Shown: positions 1 to 11,488 of the stretch, one piece after another
Position numbering within the stretch: position 1 is the stretch's first letter
Layout: every line of letters begins with the position of its first letter
Program-made: the position numbers and the translations under genes
The notes under the pieces: generated by a model
The model's database searches: none
What the model saw: the letters and a program-made list of their open reading frames with translations, nothing else
What the model was told of the DNA's origin: nothing
Assembly (NCBI RefSeq): GCF_945859705.1
Contig: NC_079135.1
Location: forward strand, 20,586,501 to 20,650,500
Reading direction: 5' to 3'
Length of the DNA stretch: 64,000 bases
DNA from: Episyrphus balteatus
Lineage: Eukaryota > Arthropoda > Insecta > Diptera > Syrphidae

Positions 1-1033
1 AGAACATTAGCAGTCCGGTTCTTCACAAATACTTGGCTTTATATGCTGCCCAGTTAATTCGCGAGGGAGATGCTGCAGCAGCTCTAGCCTTATACCTTAC
101 CCATGGAACACCTCCACTGGAGGCAAATTTTAATATTTACAACCGAATCGCTTTGGATTGCTTTGCCATGAAAGAGGAAGTGGCTGCCGAAATGTGGAAG
201 GACTTAAGGAATTTTCTATTTAAACTTTCCCAGGTCAGTCCGATACATTAATTCATATAAATCTTTCTTTTTCCAATACTGGTTGCAGACCCTTCGAGCA
301 TCTGAATTTTCTGCATCGAAAATGCTTGACACCGTTGAACAACTTCTTTTGATAGCTCACTATTACACAACAAGAGCTGCATGCCGTCAATTACCTTCCC
401 TTCAGCCAATAGCTGTGAGGATATCAGTTGCATTGTTGCGCTACACTGATGTAATTCCAGTCGACAAAGGATTCCTTGAAGCTGGAATGGATCTTCGTGC
501 TGCTGGACGTGAATCAGAAGCCTTTGTCATTCTTAATCATTATTTAGATGTTTGCGATGCTATTGAAGAGGGTTCGGGAAATCTGGTAGATCACTCGGAT
601 CTATCTGCGACAGATTTCCCCAGCTCTGTGCCTTTGCCAGAGGAAATACATCTTAAAAATGAACTCCAATTGCACGAAGAAGTTCGTGAATGGGTTTTGG
701 CTGTTAGTATGGATCAACAAGTTGATCAGGTTCGTTGAAAAAAAAATCTCAAAAAAAGATCCTTATAAACAATTTCTTTGATAGGTGCTGCCAGTCGATG
801 ATCGTGGAATGTATGAATCCAGTTTAGGTGTCACAGATGTGCCATGTGTTTTGAGTGCCTATCCGGTTCGTGGGCGTCAGCCGGTAACATTTAAATCATC
901 TAATCGTCAATCAAATCGAGATACTTGGAGTAAATTTAGTGTGGCTTTGAAAATGCAACCTACCGGTGGCATTCCGGATGTTTTGGATTTTACAGAAAAA
1001 TGGTGTGGTCCTGCAAATTTTGCAATGCATTGA
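1..1033 (+). CDS. IFT172: IFT172, C-terminal part (last three exons, 5' end outside window)
   Basis: Intraflagellar transport protein 172 is the largest subunit of the peripheral IFT-B complex, which carries cargo along the ciliary axoneme; the Drosophila gene is Oseg2, used in ciliated sensory neurons. Visible exons are 1-233, 289-729 and 785-1033, all phase 0, with donors gtcagt and gttcgt and stop TGA at 1031-1033. The reading frame is open from base 3, so the exon begins upstream. The 306 visible residues are helical, TPR-like repeat sequence (AALALYLTHGTPP, AFVILNHYLDVCDAIEEG) followed by the family's terminal block: LPVDDRGMYESSLG, then CVLSAYPV, then NRDTWSKF, DVLDF and WCGP near the end. 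That block matches remembered animal IFT172 C-termini almost position by position. No break is seen. The two introns are 55 bp each. The gene faces the RPRD1-type gene, with only 455 bp between the stop codons. Confidence 0.93.
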
Positions 1034-1034
1034 A

Positions 1035-1040
1035 AATAAA
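1035..1040 (+). terminator. Poly(A) signal of IFT172
   Basis: AATAAA begins one base after the IFT172 stop codon, implying an extremely short 3' UTR. A T/GT-rich tract follows at about 1060-1080. Confidence 0.6.
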
Positions 1041-1076
1041 GACATACATTTTGAACACAATTATTGTTTTCTTGTT

Positions 1077-1082
1077 TTTATT
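1077..1082 (-). terminator. Candidate poly(A) signal of the RPRD1-type gene
   Basis: TTTATT on the plus strand reads AATAAA on the minus strand, about 400 bases after the RPRD1 stop. It lies next to the IFT172 signal, so the two convergent transcripts may overlap at their 3' ends. Placement rests on the motif only. Confidence 0.3.
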
Positions 1083-1487
1083 GACAACAAAAAAAAAAAA
1101 ACATTCCCATTTACGACATGCAGTTGTGGTATATTTGTTGTTTTTCAAAATCAAACTGTGAATCATTTTTTTGTGATTTAATTTGTGTTTAATTCGGATT
1201 TGTCCAAAAAGTCTTAACATTTTGTTACAATTTTTTTTTTTTTTTTAATTGTAAAAAGCACATAAATATTTTTTAGTTAATATTTTTTTAAAACGAAAAG
1301 TTTCAAACTTATTTTGAAAAAAAAAGAAAAATTTATAAAGATAACGGTAAGCAGAGACAATCTTGCCAAGTTTTTAGTATACCCTATGTGTGTATATTAA
1401 TTATAAGTGTAATTTTAATTGTTTAATTATATTTAAATTTACGTAAGGTATTATTTTTGTTTAAAGAAAATCTTCAATTGTTCTTCT

Positions 1488-4400
1488 TCAATGAATGTTA
1501 AAGAGATCACCAGCTGATGGAAGTGGGGCTAAGCCACCAGTTACATCGGGGAGCTGTGTCAAGTCGGGTAGATTAGAGAGATGATCATGCAGTTCTTTTT
1601 GGACAGCCTTCAATTTAAGCAGTTTTTGACTATATTCCTAAAAATAGAAAACAAAGAAATTTTAGTAAAAAATATATATTATAAACATTGACTTTATGCC
1701 ATTAAAAAGGCTAATAGAACCAAAAAAGTAGTGTTATTATATGTACATATAATATGCATTATAAAACTATTTTAACAACTTAAAGAGTACGATTAATAAA
1801 AATGCTAGAGATTGCTGAGATCTTAGAAATTTTAACCGGCAATAAGCATATTTCAACAAAAAAAAAACACCCAAACACAGTTACTTTCAGCTTGAAGTTT
1901 TATGTCTATATATGTGCCCATGATTATGAAAGTGGACTAAGTAACTTTTTGCATTGTTTAAAGAAAAACTTACATAACAATTTTCTTATAACGATTTTAT
2001 TATATTTCTTTTATGAAATCACTGAAAGAGCAATAAAGAAGTTTATTTACTGCAATTTCGCTTTCAAATAAATTTTACCCTTCAAATAATAATTGTTTTT
2101 AGGCTAGATTTGATCGTATTTTTAGAAGTGATTTAGTCCAGTTTCATAAATAAGGGCACATATGTGTGTTTTTTCACAATCTTCCTCATTACTTGACGAC
2201 TATGAAGATGATAAAGAGGGAAATAGCAAACCGTTTATGATTGTAGGAATATTTATAATCATTTAATTGATACTAATATTCATTTTGTGGAACCTTTCAA
2301 GGGTTTATTTAATTAAATTTTATATTTTGCAAAACAAACAAAAAATGAAGTTTGACAAATTTGACGTTTAAAGTTTTGAATGTGTGAGTGCTTCTGATTC
2401 TGGATTCCGATTTCAAAATCAGAAGAGAAATTCTCTTCTTTCCAAAAGAAGAACTGTCATCCGACGCCAATAAAACACTTTCAGGAGCAACCGGAAGCAT
2501 TCCGGACGACCAACCGAAAATGACATAATTGTCGTTTCGGAGTAATTTTCGATAAGTGTAACGTACATCTTCTTCAATTTTTTAAATCTAGCAATTATTT
2601 TATGGAATGGACTAACTGCCTCTTTGCCGAATGACGGTGAATACCAATATTAGAGTTTTTGTGATCACTTGACTCCAGAATTAATAGGGACCTCTGAAAA
2701 AATATAGTCCATTTAAACACTTGAGCAAGTCTGACTTTAATTAAAAGGTAATTATGAACATACCACCAAACTCTTCTTCATTTTGCATGGATTTGCATTT
2801 TGCTTCAACACGACAAACATAAAAACAACCAAATCAATCAACATAAGTGTTTAAAGTGCCCTTACATCTTCTAAGAGCTATCAGATTCTTTTGAAGAAAG
2901 AGTTTTCGAAATATAAAGCTGGTAAACAGTTTTACCATTTGTACGTTTATTATGTTAAATCAGGATGTTTTGGTCACTTCCTTCTATATGCAATTAAAAC
3001 TATACTTCATACAGTTTGGTGATAGGAAAATGTTCTCTTAATCTCGTTAACGAACGCTATTGACTGTGGCTGTGAGTACATTGAAAGTTGAATTGATCTA
3101 TCGAAAAAGAAGCACGAAATCATTTTTTGTAGTGGATTGACTCTTGATTTTTAGATTCTCTCCTAAAATGCAACAATTAAGATCCCTACTATGACTTGCG
3201 AATCGCTAAAATAAATTTAGTTTTTGGGTCTATTATACACGATTCGGTGTTTTAAAAATAATGTTGGCACATAATTTCATTTATTTTGGCTATTCTAACG
3301 AACGTTTGACTATTGAGTTATAATAGAGCTCTATTAGCCCTTTAAAAAGCACGGTTCGTATCTAGAGGGTTATCAGTCACGAATTGAGAAATTCACATAA
3401 AAATTCGACTGTGATTCCTTTAGTTGTCAAACATTAATAGCGGTTGACACAGATTTTAACTTTCAATCAAAGGTAGCGTTTTATAGCTAAAAAAAATGTA
3501 TTTTGTCAACTCGAATCGCCAGGCAGCAATTAAATCTTTTGCTTGTAAATCAATCACGGTCGCATTCACCTCTCATCGGTGTCGGGTTACTGAGAACTTA
3601 GGGGAACTTTGAGGCGGACAAATTCGCAAAAAAGAAAAGAAAACTAGCCTTAAATTGACTCAGAGTAAAACCTGCCTGGCAACCAAACAAATGTGGGTTT
3701 TTCGAATTTAACTCGACTGCTTTAAATTTAACTCAATTTTTTTAACATGCTACTATTTAATAGGCAAACTTTATTAATCTCTAATGATTTTTGTGGGGCT
3801 GCATGGATGAAGAAGAAGAGTACTCAGTTTGACAAACAAAAATTCTGTGCTAGAATATTTGAAGAACTTTCAATAATTGTTAATTAAATTTAACCCAGTT
3901 CATTTTTCTTGCTCCATTAGAGTTTTTTCAACTTTTGGAGGTATAGAAAAATGTACGTACTACACTTAAACAAAAATAATTACTGAGTTAATTTGCTTCC
4001 CACATCGAACTCCCCCAAATCAGTAAGCCATATTATAGTTTGAGTGAGAAAATCACCTGCTTTAAGCAAAAATTGCTCCTTTTTTTGACAAATTTACTTG
4101 ACTAATGGAGCATTTTATGTGTTTGTCTCATTGTTACTAAGGTTGCCATACCTACATAATAGTAGTGTAGTTTTATAAATGAAGGTATTCAATATTATGA
4201 TAGCAGAAGAAATTTGTTTTAATGCGTTTATGATATTTCTATTCTGAACTGAACTCAATGTTGTAAAAGGGATCATGACGTTATCTCGAACGAAAAAAAT
4301 CTCGAATACCAAAAATCTCGAAAAAAAATTTTGAAGTGAATACTTCTTTAGTATCGTAGTGATTTAAAACAAGATGAAACGAAAAAGCGACAGGAAAAAT

Positions 4401-7400
4401 CAATTGATTATAACTTTTTTGTTCTAATAGATAGATAAATGAAATGTATACTGTAGATAGGTTATTAAATAAACTATAATTATCAAAAATTTTAATTGAT
4501 TTCATATACAAAATCCTGAGATAACGATGAAAAGATGTTTTTTTCCTAAACACGTTATATCTTTTGATCTAGAGCACATACAAATTTCATTTAACTTTAA
4601 TACGCTTGCTGATAATAGTACCTTTCATTTTATATATCACACATAACGGTACGTGCTTTACAAGTTACACAATCATAAATTAAAAAACTTGAAAAATACC
4701 TCAAAACACCTGTGGAGATCTGTTGCCGATGGACCAGCTAGGAAGTACCATAATTTCAGTTTGAAATTTCGACATGGTTGGCTTAAAAAAAATTCTTACT
4801 TTTTTAATAGGCATCGTAGAAATATTATTGAAGCGTCATATAAAAGGGGAAACAATATGCTTTCAGATGATATAAAATTTATTATAGGATTTACAAATGG
4901 ATTTAAAGGTGATGGAATAAAGAAAAATTATTTTTTTAGGTTTCACTTCTACCACGTGTGAATTGCACACATGATTTTATTTTTTATCTAGAATATAAAA
5001 ATCTCGAATGTACAAAAATCTTGAAAGACTATATCTAGAAAAAAATCTCAAAAGCAAAAAACGAATTCTAGATTTTTTTTTCAACCTATTTAAAGAGTTT
5101 AAACTCAAATAAAAGGCAATGCATTTTTAGTTCCATAAACAAGATATTTTTCGTTACCAAATTTCCAATTTTATAGGAAAAAAACAATATTTTTAACAAA
5201 TAAATTTATTATAAACCAATTGACAAAACCAATCAAAAAATGCAAGTTATAACTTAACGAAGCTACAAATATAACAAACATTTATGAATGTATTTTGAAG
5301 ACTTTAGTTGTACGCCAGACTTTAGGTAGACAACATAGCTCCTTTCTTTTATCATTCGCGCGCGTGATTCTAGATTTTTGCATTCGAGGTTTTTGTTTTT
5401 CTAGATTTTTGTGTTTCTAGATTATACTTTCTAGATTTTTGTTTTCGAGATTTTTTTCATTCTAGTTTTTTGTTTCCTAGATTTTTGCTTTCGAAATTTT
5501 TGCTTTCGAAAGTTTTGCTTTCGAAATTTTTGCTTTCTGGATTATTGCTTTCTAGATATCGTGGTAAACCCGTTGTAAAATAAATAATATATTCTCTGTG
5601 GGAGTAATATAAAGAGAAACTGGGTGTCCCAAACAACACTGTTATTTTTCGAGTACAATACACTCCTTTTCATCAGAATAGGTACACAACTTTTCAAATG
5701 TTCATTAATCGTTTATCCCCAATGATAGTTTAAGATGTTGAGAAAAGCAACAGCTAAAATTATTTCAAAATAGACCATAACTTTCGCATTGTTTTTCTTG
5801 TAAAGTATTTTTTGAGGAAAAATCAACTTATTTTTTTCTTCATCAGAATAGGTACACCCTTGTTATCTTTAATGTTTTTGTGGATTTCGAGCAAATTTAC
5901 CATTAAAACAAATAACTGGACTTTCCTAAGTTTTATTATATTATTATACTACCATTTTGAAAAACATGGATGGATTAAAATCGTTAAATTGTGGCGAAAA
6001 CACCTTAAGAAAAAAAAAACAAACAATGAAGTACTTGTATGATTAAAAAAAAATTACGAATTGTGAATATGCTCTATCCAGACTTCAGAAACAAACATTC
6101 TGGGGTTAAAAAAAATGAATGGTGGTAAAAAAAATGCAAAAAAAAACACTCTAAGACGAGAAAATTTTTACATGTGCTACCAGTTTTGGTGGATTAACGA
6201 CAAGAATAAAAGTGAAAAACAGTTGTTATTTGTAATTTTAGGACAGTAAACAAAATGGTCATTTGTCCCAATCTTCTAAAATGGCTGAATTTTGAAAAGA
6301 CACAATTACTACACCAAGGACAGAATTGTATTCGTTTAAGGTTTTTGGAATCTTTTACCACACACAAAGTTGAGTGGTATTTCTTGTTATTTTTAGATCA
6401 ACGAACATTTAATTTTGATGTCTATCAGTTTAACATTCTGCGAAAGGAGAAACCATTTTGAGACCAACTTCATTTTTAAAAAAGAAGTGTTAAGGCACGG
6501 AAGAAAGTAATCTTTTACGATAATACAAATAATGAATTTCAAACGTGAAGAATGGTCACAATTATTTGTAAATGCATATTCAAGAAACTTTTCCTTAATT
6601 CTCTAGTATTTGTGAACCAGTATACTGAATTTTTCAACTACAGGGCCACGCCTCCTATCACAAAAAATCCTCTGTAAAATATTGGGAGGAAGTGCAAATT
6701 TAGAAAGTACTCGAGTATCTACCATTGAAAAAAACCCTGAACTTTGTTGAAAATGTTTGGAAATGGCTAGCCCGTACTGATAAAATTTGTGATATTCGAT
6801 TTTAAGACAAGAATATTTCCTTACCCACCATTTAACAATTTAGGGAAGAGTTTCAGATAGATTGCATAAAGAGATTTAACAATGCAATTCCTGGACAGTT
6901 TTGTTATTTTTTTATGAATAAAAACGAATGAATAAAGAAGAACTTGGTTTAAATTCATTTCATGGACCACTTTCACATCATTCTCTATGTGTACCTATTC
7001 TGATGAAACAAAAAAATTACTCAGTTTTTCGATGTGAAATGCTTTGCCATAGAGAAACAAGAAAAATAACCACACGTTTTGAATAAATTTTTTTTTGGCT
7101 GATACTGCTAACATCTTACACAATGACTTGACATCAAAAAATTATTATTTTTCCTACACTGTGAGCAGTGGCGTATTGAGAGGGGGGGGGGGGGGGGGGC
7201 TTAGGGGCCTCAAGCCCCACCCCCCCCCCCCCCCCCCCCCCAAGTCTTCAAGATCATGTTTTTATTTAGCTGATTTCATCATAATGTACATGATTAACTA
7301 AAACTTGTTCGTAAATCTTAGAGATTTAGAGGCAGCACAGATGCTCGAGCCCCCTCCAAATTCTGAAATGGCTGTTTGGGTTTGTTTGAGTAAGTAAGCC

Positions 7401-10400
7401 TTAGCTGACGATCTGGATTGTGATAATTTTTTTTTTCGGATTTCAGTCCAATTCCCAATTCTTTAGATAATTTTTTTAGTATTTTGACGTCCAATTACAT
7501 CACCGTTAAATTTTTGCAAAACTTCTTATGCAATCTCAAAACGCCGTATTTGATCAAATATTTACTTTTTTTTTAATAATATTTTTCTCAAAGATATTGG
7601 AAATAGAAATTTTTGATATCTCAAAATCTAAGTGGTCAACAGGTTTCTTTAAGAAAATTGCAGTATTGCGCTTCCGATTTGGATTAAAGAGCAACATATT
7701 ACGAGAAAGCATATGTATATATTTCGGATCAAAAAGAATTTCATTTAAAATTAGTTTTTGTGACTTTCACGTTCTGCATTTCACTTTTTGCGTATTCACT
7801 TGCCGAAAGTGAAATAGGTGTTCCGCATTTTTTCACTCATTTAGATTTTCAATTCAATTTAGAATTCAATTCACTATGTTTCTGTTCGTGAATTTGGGGG
7901 CCTTTTCCAATGAATTGCAGTAATTTCACTTTAGAAACAAAATAAAATGGACAGTTAGAAGCAATTTCGAAGTTTTCGAAACCGATCGAAATGAAGAATA
8001 TTGATATTGATATTTCATTTCACGTGAAATTGAAAAGTGATTTGAATTCACTTTCGTTCGAATTGCGGAACATGGTCGTATATAACGAAAATATTGATAA
8101 GTATAGCCCAAAAACTCTTGACGTGATATAATTTAATCTGTAAACAGTTTTGGATTCAGCACATGACAAAGTTCGAACGAAATAAAGAGTTTTTTTTTAA
8201 GGATGACTCAACTCCTTGCTGTTTGTGTGAAATGTTTGCGACACAAGAACTTTGAAAAAACACTAGGTACTCTGAATGTGAAAGGAGGAGACAGTAGTAC
8301 GAATCTGTCGAAAGCACTATAATGCAACTAGGTATACCACTTTCAGTACCGCAGCACAGCGTTTAACTCTCGATCAAAGAATAATAAAATAGTACAGGAA
8401 AGATAGACTTTTTCGTGGAACGAAATACAGGACGGCTGAATTTTTCAAATCTGAAAGAGGGGTATAAGAAAAGCTTAAGTTCTGGTTTTCGGGACGCCAC
8501 CCCCCTGGCGAAATCTGCCATTTTGGAAAACGCGAATCGCTCTATATCTCCAAAATTATGGGTCCTATAGAAAAGGTTGTCAGACCAAAGTTATTGAAAA
8601 TTTAATTATCTTTTTCTTTGTAATACATTATTTTTCTCAGCGCGCAATAGTTTTGAGGTTATGTTGTTTTAATTTATTTTTTTTTCTGTTTTTTTAAGAT
8701 TATATCATTCCCAGTATTAGTTACATAATTTTTTAAACAGTAAAAGTTATAGACTATCAAATTTCCAATAATTTGGTATATTTTTGAAAGTCATGGGATG
8801 TATGAGTCGAAAGTTATTGATCTGAAAACTATAGTCTAAGTACAGGAAAGATAGTAAATAAACAGGCATTTTGTGGAACGAAATATAGGATGGCAGATTT
8901 GTTCAAATCTGAAAGAAGGGTATTAGAAAAGCTTAAGTCCTGGTTTTCGGGACGCCAACCCCCTGGCGAAATCCGCCATTTTGAAGCGATTCGCGTTTTC
9001 CAAAATGGCAGATTTCGCCAGGGGGGTGGCGTCCCGAAAACTAGGACTTAAGCTTTTCTAATACCCCTCTTTCAGATTTGAAAAATTCAGCCGTCCTGTA
9101 TTTCGTTCCACAAAATGCCTGTTTTTTTACTAACTTTCCTGTACTAAAAAGAAATGAAAATTTTTTCGCACATTTACCCTCTAAAAAATTTTTGAAAAAT
9201 TTTCCAGCCCCCTCCAAAATTTTTTCTGGATACGCCACTGACTGTGAGGAAAAAACGAATACTGAACATTTAAAAAGTTGTGTACCTATTCTGATGAAAA
9301 GGAGTGTATGTCAGGTACATATTTAACTAATATTCAAATATAATCTCAATAAAACAAGATGAATAAGAAACAAATTTTTAAAATTAATTTAAGCAATCAG
9401 AAAGGATTTTCTGTTAGGTATACCTACAAAGTTGTGAAGGAAAATTTAATTTACTCACCTCATGCCTCTCCTCAGCTTGTGCTAAAAGTTCTTTTTGTTC
9501 GGCTTGAAAATCCCTCAACATCGTTGTCAATTTTGTACGCTCTTCCATTTCCGATGCAAGTCTTGTATTATATTCATTTAATAATTGAACTGCTTCATTA
9601 ACCTATTATTATTAATTAAAATTACAATTCCAACAATCTTCCAATATATTATAACCAAAACTCACCTGCGTTGCCAATGCTTTTGCAGCATCTTTATCTT
9701 CCAATTTTGCCAAACATGTAATTTCCGATATCTCCGGTGGCAAATTAGCAATTCTCTCTCTCACAATTGCATCACTCGAAGCTGAATTCTCCAGCTCCAT
9801 CAAAGCCTTGATAAGCTCTTCAGGTTCTGGAGGATCGCCAAGTGGCAAATGTGGACTTAAATCAATTTCTGTAACTACTCCATTGCCTTCCTCGGGTTTT
9901 GCAACTTTTTCTTTTTTATCGGAACCAGAGTTTGATCGTGTTCTTTTAAGTTTCTTTTCTTTATCTTTCTCTTTGGTTGGAGGAGCTGATTCTTTTGGTT
10001 CAGAAACTTTATTTAACTTGGCTCTATAATCAGCAATAAGCTTATTATCATAAACACCACGTTCTTCCCAAATATTTAAAATTCTACCCAAACTACCAAA
10101 GAGTTTGTCATTGCTACAATTCTCTCCAATGTAAGCAAAGACTTTTTGGAGAACAACTCCGAATTCTCGACCATATTCGGGACCTTTCTTTTTGCTATTT
10201 TGTATAACATCGTTGGCAAGATACATAAAGGTTAGTTTTTTTGATTCGGGGACTGTTTTTTAAAGTCATAATTTTTATTTATTGATTTGTTCAAAAAAAA
10301 AAAAAAAAATGGTCAATCTTAAAAATGATGTGACTTACCATTTTGTAATTCTCTGTACCATGTTTTAATAATTGCTTGATGGTGTTTTCGATGATGAATT

Positions 10401-10489
10401 AGCCACAGAGACAATGTTTGAATACTCTGTTGGCTAGAATTTAATTCTTGGAGTTTTTTTAACAATGCCGATTCGGTAAATGCAGACAT
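1488..10489 (-). CDS. RPRD1A/B: RPRD1A/B-type CTD-interacting protein, complete, four exons
   Basis: The product should bind the phosphorylated C-terminal domain of RNA polymerase II and help its dephosphorylation during transcription (family knowledge); it acts in the nucleus. Exons on the minus strand are 10489-10339, 10252-9666, 9602-9459 and 1637-1488, totalling 1032 bases for 343 residues; vertebrate RPRD1B has about 326. The start is ATG at 10489-10487 (MSAFTESALLKKLQEL). Residues 1 to about 135 form the CID domain, with TLSLWLIHHRKHH and KLTFMYLANDVIQNSKKKGP. A charged Lys/Ser/Glu linker follows (about 140-185). Then come a helical coiled-coil region, roughly 190-310 (EELIKALMELENSASSDA, VNEAVQLLNEYNTRLASEME, EYSQKLLKLKAVQKELHDHL), and the conserved tail VTGGLAPLPSAGDLF. 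Intron 1 (86 bp) is in phase 1; the other two are phase 0. The last intron is 7,821 bp and holds many transposon remnants, yet both splice sites read cleanly (GTGAGT and TTTTTAG). Confidence 0.95.
4285..5560. repeat. Degenerate short tandem repeats (TCTAGATTTTTG type) in opposite orientations
   Basis: At 5368-5558 about eleven imperfect copies of a 15-17 bp unit (TCTAGATTTTTGTTTT, with TTTCGAAATTTTTGC variants) run head to tail. The complementary form (AAAAATCTCGAA, AAAAATCTAGAA) occurs at 4288-4330 and 4990-5060. The opposed sub-repeats flank about 650 bp of AT-rich DNA. They could be subterminal repeats of a decayed DNA transposon, but no terminal inverted repeat or target duplication is clear. 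Confidence 0.5.
6245..6900 (+). pseudogene. Decayed Tc1-like transposase remnant
   Basis: This stretch lies between the two inner direct repeats, where the transposase of a Tc1-like element belongs. Fragments in shifting frames still resemble the family: about 6255-6460 is open (68 codons), and around 6740-6775 a fragment reading VENVWKWLAR recalls the conserved segment after the last catalytic region of Tc1 transposases. Many stops and frameshifts separate the fragments, so no product is expected. Assignment rests on location plus this weak similarity. Confidence 0.55.
7180..7243. repeat. Poly-G/poly-C palindrome just inside the hAT left end
   Basis: About 18 consecutive G are followed by a short GC-rich loop (CTTAGGGGCCTCAAGCCCCA) and then about 22 consecutive C. 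The tract can fold into a G:C hairpin or a G-quadruplex and is likely to be unstable or misassembled. Confidence 0.8.
8391..9146. repeat. Internal inverted repeat plus a third direct copy within the hAT element
   Basis: A segment beginning AGTACAGGAAAGATAG at 8839 runs about 150 bp and reappears in reverse complement ending at 9146, leaving a loop of about 20 bases near 8985-9003. A further copy in the first orientation lies at about 8391-8546. All three contain the GC-rich core GGGACGCCACCCCCCTGGCG (with small differences). Confidence 0.8.
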
Positions 10490-11488
10490 TGTTGTTTTTT
10501 TTTTTTTTGTAGGCTATGTTAAATGGCCTTGAGAAATGGTGGATAAACCAACGAGATCTGAATTGTTATTAATAAACTATTAATAATTGTTTATATATTA
10601 GTTATTAAAGTTAATGCCGATTGTAGTTAATTATTTTAGAAAATTGCATTTAAAGTTTAGCACTACGAAGGCGCACCATTCTTTTTTCAACAAAATAAAA
10701 ATGAAATGTCAGATTAGATTAGAAGTGTCAGATTTTTTTTTGATGTTGCAGAAGCAGGTGGACGTTTTTTACGAGACGATATTAGAATGTAGTAGATTTT
10801 TTGGGGATGAGATTTTAGTTTAGACATGAAGATGGCGGTATGCAAGTGGCAGTTACAGTTTGAAAAGAAATTAAAAAACTGAAAACAGTAGTTTTTGAGT
10901 TTGTGGGGTTAAAAATTAATTTCCTGATTTACATAGGTAGAGTATGTATATTTTCTTTATTTTTAATTTTTTTTTTATAGAAGGTCTGTTTAATGAATCA
11001 GATCCGCACAGAAAAGAACAGTTTGTGTGTTTCATGAAGTAAAACTTTGTCCTAAACTGTTCTACAAACTGTCATTTTGTGTTCCATGAAGTTTTCTAGC
11101 ATAGTTTAGTTCAAGTTTTTTTTGCTCCTACTCTTGAGGTAGAGCAAACGAGTGAGAAGTGTCAAACGGCAACTGATTTGTTTTATTCTTACAAAAATAT
11201 ATTCAAATGGATTCAAAATAATGTTTAGAATCTTCTTAATATGAAAAAAATTCAAAATGTGAACAAAAATATTCTGATTATAATTATAATTTATTTGAAT
11301 GAAAAATCAAACAAAAAATTTATTTTAATTGAAAGCTTCAAAACTCATCCCTTTAAAATAGGAAGGTGTACTTTTCTGATCTTTTTTGCTCTGGCAGTTT
11401 TCAAGAATCTGTGCTGTTCTGTTCAAGTTTTTAGACTTAGAATTAATTTTGTTTGTTTTATTTTTTAGGGGTATTGATGAATCATGAC

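Larger units (their letters stand above)
7166..9240. mobile_element. Non-autonomous hAT-type element with 8-bp target duplication
   Basis: The element starts CAGTGGCGTA and ends TACGCCACTG. It is flanked on both sides by the identical octamer ACTGTGAG (7158-7165 and 9241-9248). An 8-bp duplication with CAG...CTG ends is the hAT signature. The inside holds a G/C homopolymer palindrome, a 300-bp inverted repeat and an extra copy of one arm, but no transposase that I can recognise. It sits inside the right end of the older Tc1-like element. Confidence 0.88.
5661..9306. mobile_element. Tc1-like DNA transposon with paired direct repeats in its ends, split by a hAT element
   Basis: The ends are about 46-bp inverted repeats beginning CACTCCTTTTCATCAG, flanked by the dinucleotide TA at 5659-5660 and 9307-9308. 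The motif CATCAGAATAGGTACAC occurs in each outer end (near 5671 and 9280) and again inside (5841, and complementary at 6989-7006). This gives the IR/DR layout known for many Tc1-family transposons, with an outer-inner spacing near 170 bp on the left. Removing the 2,083 bp contributed by the internal hAT element and its duplicated site leaves about 1.56 kb, a normal Tc1 length. The central region carries only a decayed transposase. Confidence 0.85.
1638..9458 (-). other. Last intron of the RPRD1-type gene, 7.8 kb, repeat-rich
   Basis: This intron separates the exon ending EERHE from the last exon beginning EYSQKL. From 1638 to about 4280 I see AT-rich DNA with no recognisable gene; two short inverted motifs (GCTCCATTAG at 3911 and its complement near 4102) may mark an old MITE. 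Degenerate TCTAGATTTTTG-type repeats occupy 4285-5560. A Tc1-like element with a hAT-type insertion fills 5661-9306. The exon sequences on both sides match the family without a gap, so nothing coding appears to be lost in the intron. Confidence 0.8.

Noticed and set aside
1802..2071. 89-codon open frame inside the RPRD1 intron
   Set aside because: AT-rich composition (many Phe, Ile, Lys, Asn), no domain and no splice context; expected by chance in this base composition.
3909..4112. Possible 200-bp MITE with GCTCCATTAG ends
   Set aside because: Only about 10 bp match, with no clear target duplication, so I did not list it.
7095..7301. Open frame with Gly and Pro runs
   Set aside because: Produced by the poly-G/poly-C tract at the left end of the hAT element.
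7819..8072. Possible MITE with TGTTCCGCA ends inside the hAT element
   Set aside because: The inverted match is only nine bases plus scattered TTTCAC words; no duplication could be read.
9041..9326. Open frames on both strands near the end of the Tc1-like element
   Set aside because: They cross the internal inverted repeat of the hAT element and its terminal repeat; they mirror each other and match no family.
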